Part shown: one piece after another, positions 5,527 through 6,167 of the stretch
How the letters are laid out: each line of letters begins with the position of its first letter
How positions within the stretch are numbered: the stretch's first letter is position 1
Assembly (NCBI GenBank): GCA_017626625.1
Contig: JAGAIK010000252.1
Coordinates: 1 to 6,167, forward strand
Direction of reading: 5' to 3'
DNA: 6,167 nucleotides
Source of the DNA: Roseburia sp.
GTDB taxonomy: Bacteria > Bacillota > Clostridia > Lachnospirales > Lachnospiraceae
Made by a program: the position numbers and the translations under genes
The notes under the pieces: model-generated
Database searches by the model: none
What the model saw: only the letters and a program-made list of their open reading frames with translations
What the model was told of the DNA's origin: nothing

Positions 5527-6156
5527 ATGTCAGATTCATATGTAATCAATGAAAAACGGGAACTGATTTTAGACAGGGTGAAAGAGTTTATTTACAAAAA
5601 CGGCGGCGTGGTGAAGAAAAGCCAGTTAAATGAACTTGGGATTGATTACCGTCGGATTCTTGATTTTGTGGAAAAGGGGGATTTAATCCGCATCAAGAAC
5701 GGTTATTATACTGTCCGTATCAGTGATTTTTCTGAGGAAGAGCTGATAGGAAAACTGTTTCCCGACGCAGTGCTCAGTTTAGAGAGCGCCCTGTGGGTGT
5801 ATGGTTATATCGAGAGGAAGCCCTTCGGCTGGAAGTTAGCCATTGACAAGAATACATCAAAATCCAGATTTAAGCTGGATTTTCCAAAAGTGACACCTTT
5901 TTATGCGGAACCGGAGACCTTGACTTTCGGTGTGACCACCGTTCCCTTTGGCGGTGTGGAAATGAAGATTTTTGATAAGGAGCGGCTGGTCTGCGAATGC
6001 CTGAAATATGAGGACAAGATGGAGCGGGAGCTGTTTAAAGAGGGGCTGCTTTCCTATATCCGGGATGGGGAAAAAGACGTGGCAAGGCTGATGAAGTATG
6101 CTAAGGAGCGGAAAGTTGTAAAGAAAGTGCAGTCGATGATAGGAGTATGGCTTTAA
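5527..6156 (+). CDS. AbiEi-type antitoxin / winged-helix regulator (type IV toxin-antitoxin)
   Basis: 209 residues. Residues 10-62 form a winged-helix domain typical of AbiEi antitoxins: LILDRVKEFIYKNGGVVKKS, then QLNELGIDYRRILDFVEKG, ending LIRIKNGYYTV. Residues 77-205 fit the AbiEi C-terminal domain, with FPDAVLSLESALWVYGYIER (78-97) followed by beta strands to FGGVEMKIFDKERLVCECLK (141-160, the 'ERxxxD/E' region) and a helical end. In known AbiE systems AbiEi represses its own operon and counteracts the AbiEii nucleotidyltransferase toxin without direct complex formation. The start is fixed by AAGGAG at 5515-5520, six bases before the ATG. A near-consensus promoter precedes it, and a second ORF begins directly after its TAA, as expected for abiEi-abiEii. 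The alternative is a stand-alone AbiEi-like regulator. The protein appears intact. Confidence 0.85.
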   Translation: MSDSYVINEKRELILDRVKEFIYKNGGVVKKSQLNELGIDYRRILDFVEKGDLIRIKNGYYTVRISDFSEEELIGKLFPDAVLSLESALWVYGYIERKPFGWKLAIDKNTSKSRFKLDFPKVTPFYAEPETLTFGVTTVPFGGVEMKIFDKERLVCECLKYEDKMERELFKEGLLSYIRDGEKDVARLMKYAKERKVVKKVQSMIGVWL

Positions 6157-6167
6157 ATGAAACATGC
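6157..6167 (+). CDS. Start of downstream gene, probably AbiEii toxin (cut by window edge)
   Basis: An ATG directly follows the AbiEi-like stop (taaatg) and reads Met-Lys-His-Ala before the window ends. AGGAG at 6141-6145 is 11 bases upstream. AbiEii/AbiGii nucleotidyltransferases of Firmicutes often begin M-K-N-A, so this short start fits, but four residues prove nothing. A second ATG at 6147 (Met-Ala-Leu-Asn-Glu) is in another frame and only one base from the AGGAG, so it is less likely. The identification rests mainly on operon context. Confidence 0.45.

Overview
The window looks like chromosomal DNA from a Gram-positive anaerobe of the Clostridia, most likely a Lachnospiraceae-type gut bacterium. 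This is inferred from the gene set (peptidase T, a short TrmB, a DacA-type PBP with a C-terminal membrane anchor), the purine-rich AGGAGG-type ribosome binding sites, AT-rich intergenic DNA and sigma-A-like promoters. No species can be named from the sequence alone.

Layout, left to right. (1) 1-791, + strand: the C-terminal part of a very acidic, repeat-built protein whose start lies outside the window. It has at least 15 perfectly phased hexapeptide repeats, two 25-residue Glu/Pro-rich repeats, and a short C-terminal tail resembling the CheY-binding peptide of FliM. (2) 840-2069, - strand: pepT (tripeptidase), convergent with the first gene; a hairpin at 820-850 lies between them and contains the pepT stop codon. 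(3) 2251-2323, + strand: tRNA-Lys(CTT) with its own promoter and terminator. It runs head-on into trmB (2400-3038, - strand), the tRNA m7G46 methyltransferase. (4) A 201-bp divergent intergenic region holding an inverted repeat and the promoter of a D-Ala-D-Ala carboxypeptidase gene (3240-4649, + strand). (5) 4735-5247, - strand: a small protein that looks like a divergent ArgR-family regulator, convergent with the carboxypeptidase gene across a shared bidirectional terminator. (6) A 279-bp divergent region with a strong promoter driving 5527-6156, + strand, an AbiEi-type antitoxin/regulator. The first codons of what is probably its AbiEii toxin partner begin at 6157 and run off the window.

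Functionally most of the window is housekeeping: peptide utilisation (pepT), tRNA decoding and modification (tRNA-Lys, trmB) and peptidoglycan trimming (dacA-like). The parts most worth a second look are the acidic hexad-repeat protein, the ArgR-like protein that seems to lack the arginine-binding signature, and the probable type IV toxin-antitoxin pair cut by the right edge. I did not find a clearly new multi-gene system inside the window. No gene-free stretch exceeds 300 bases.
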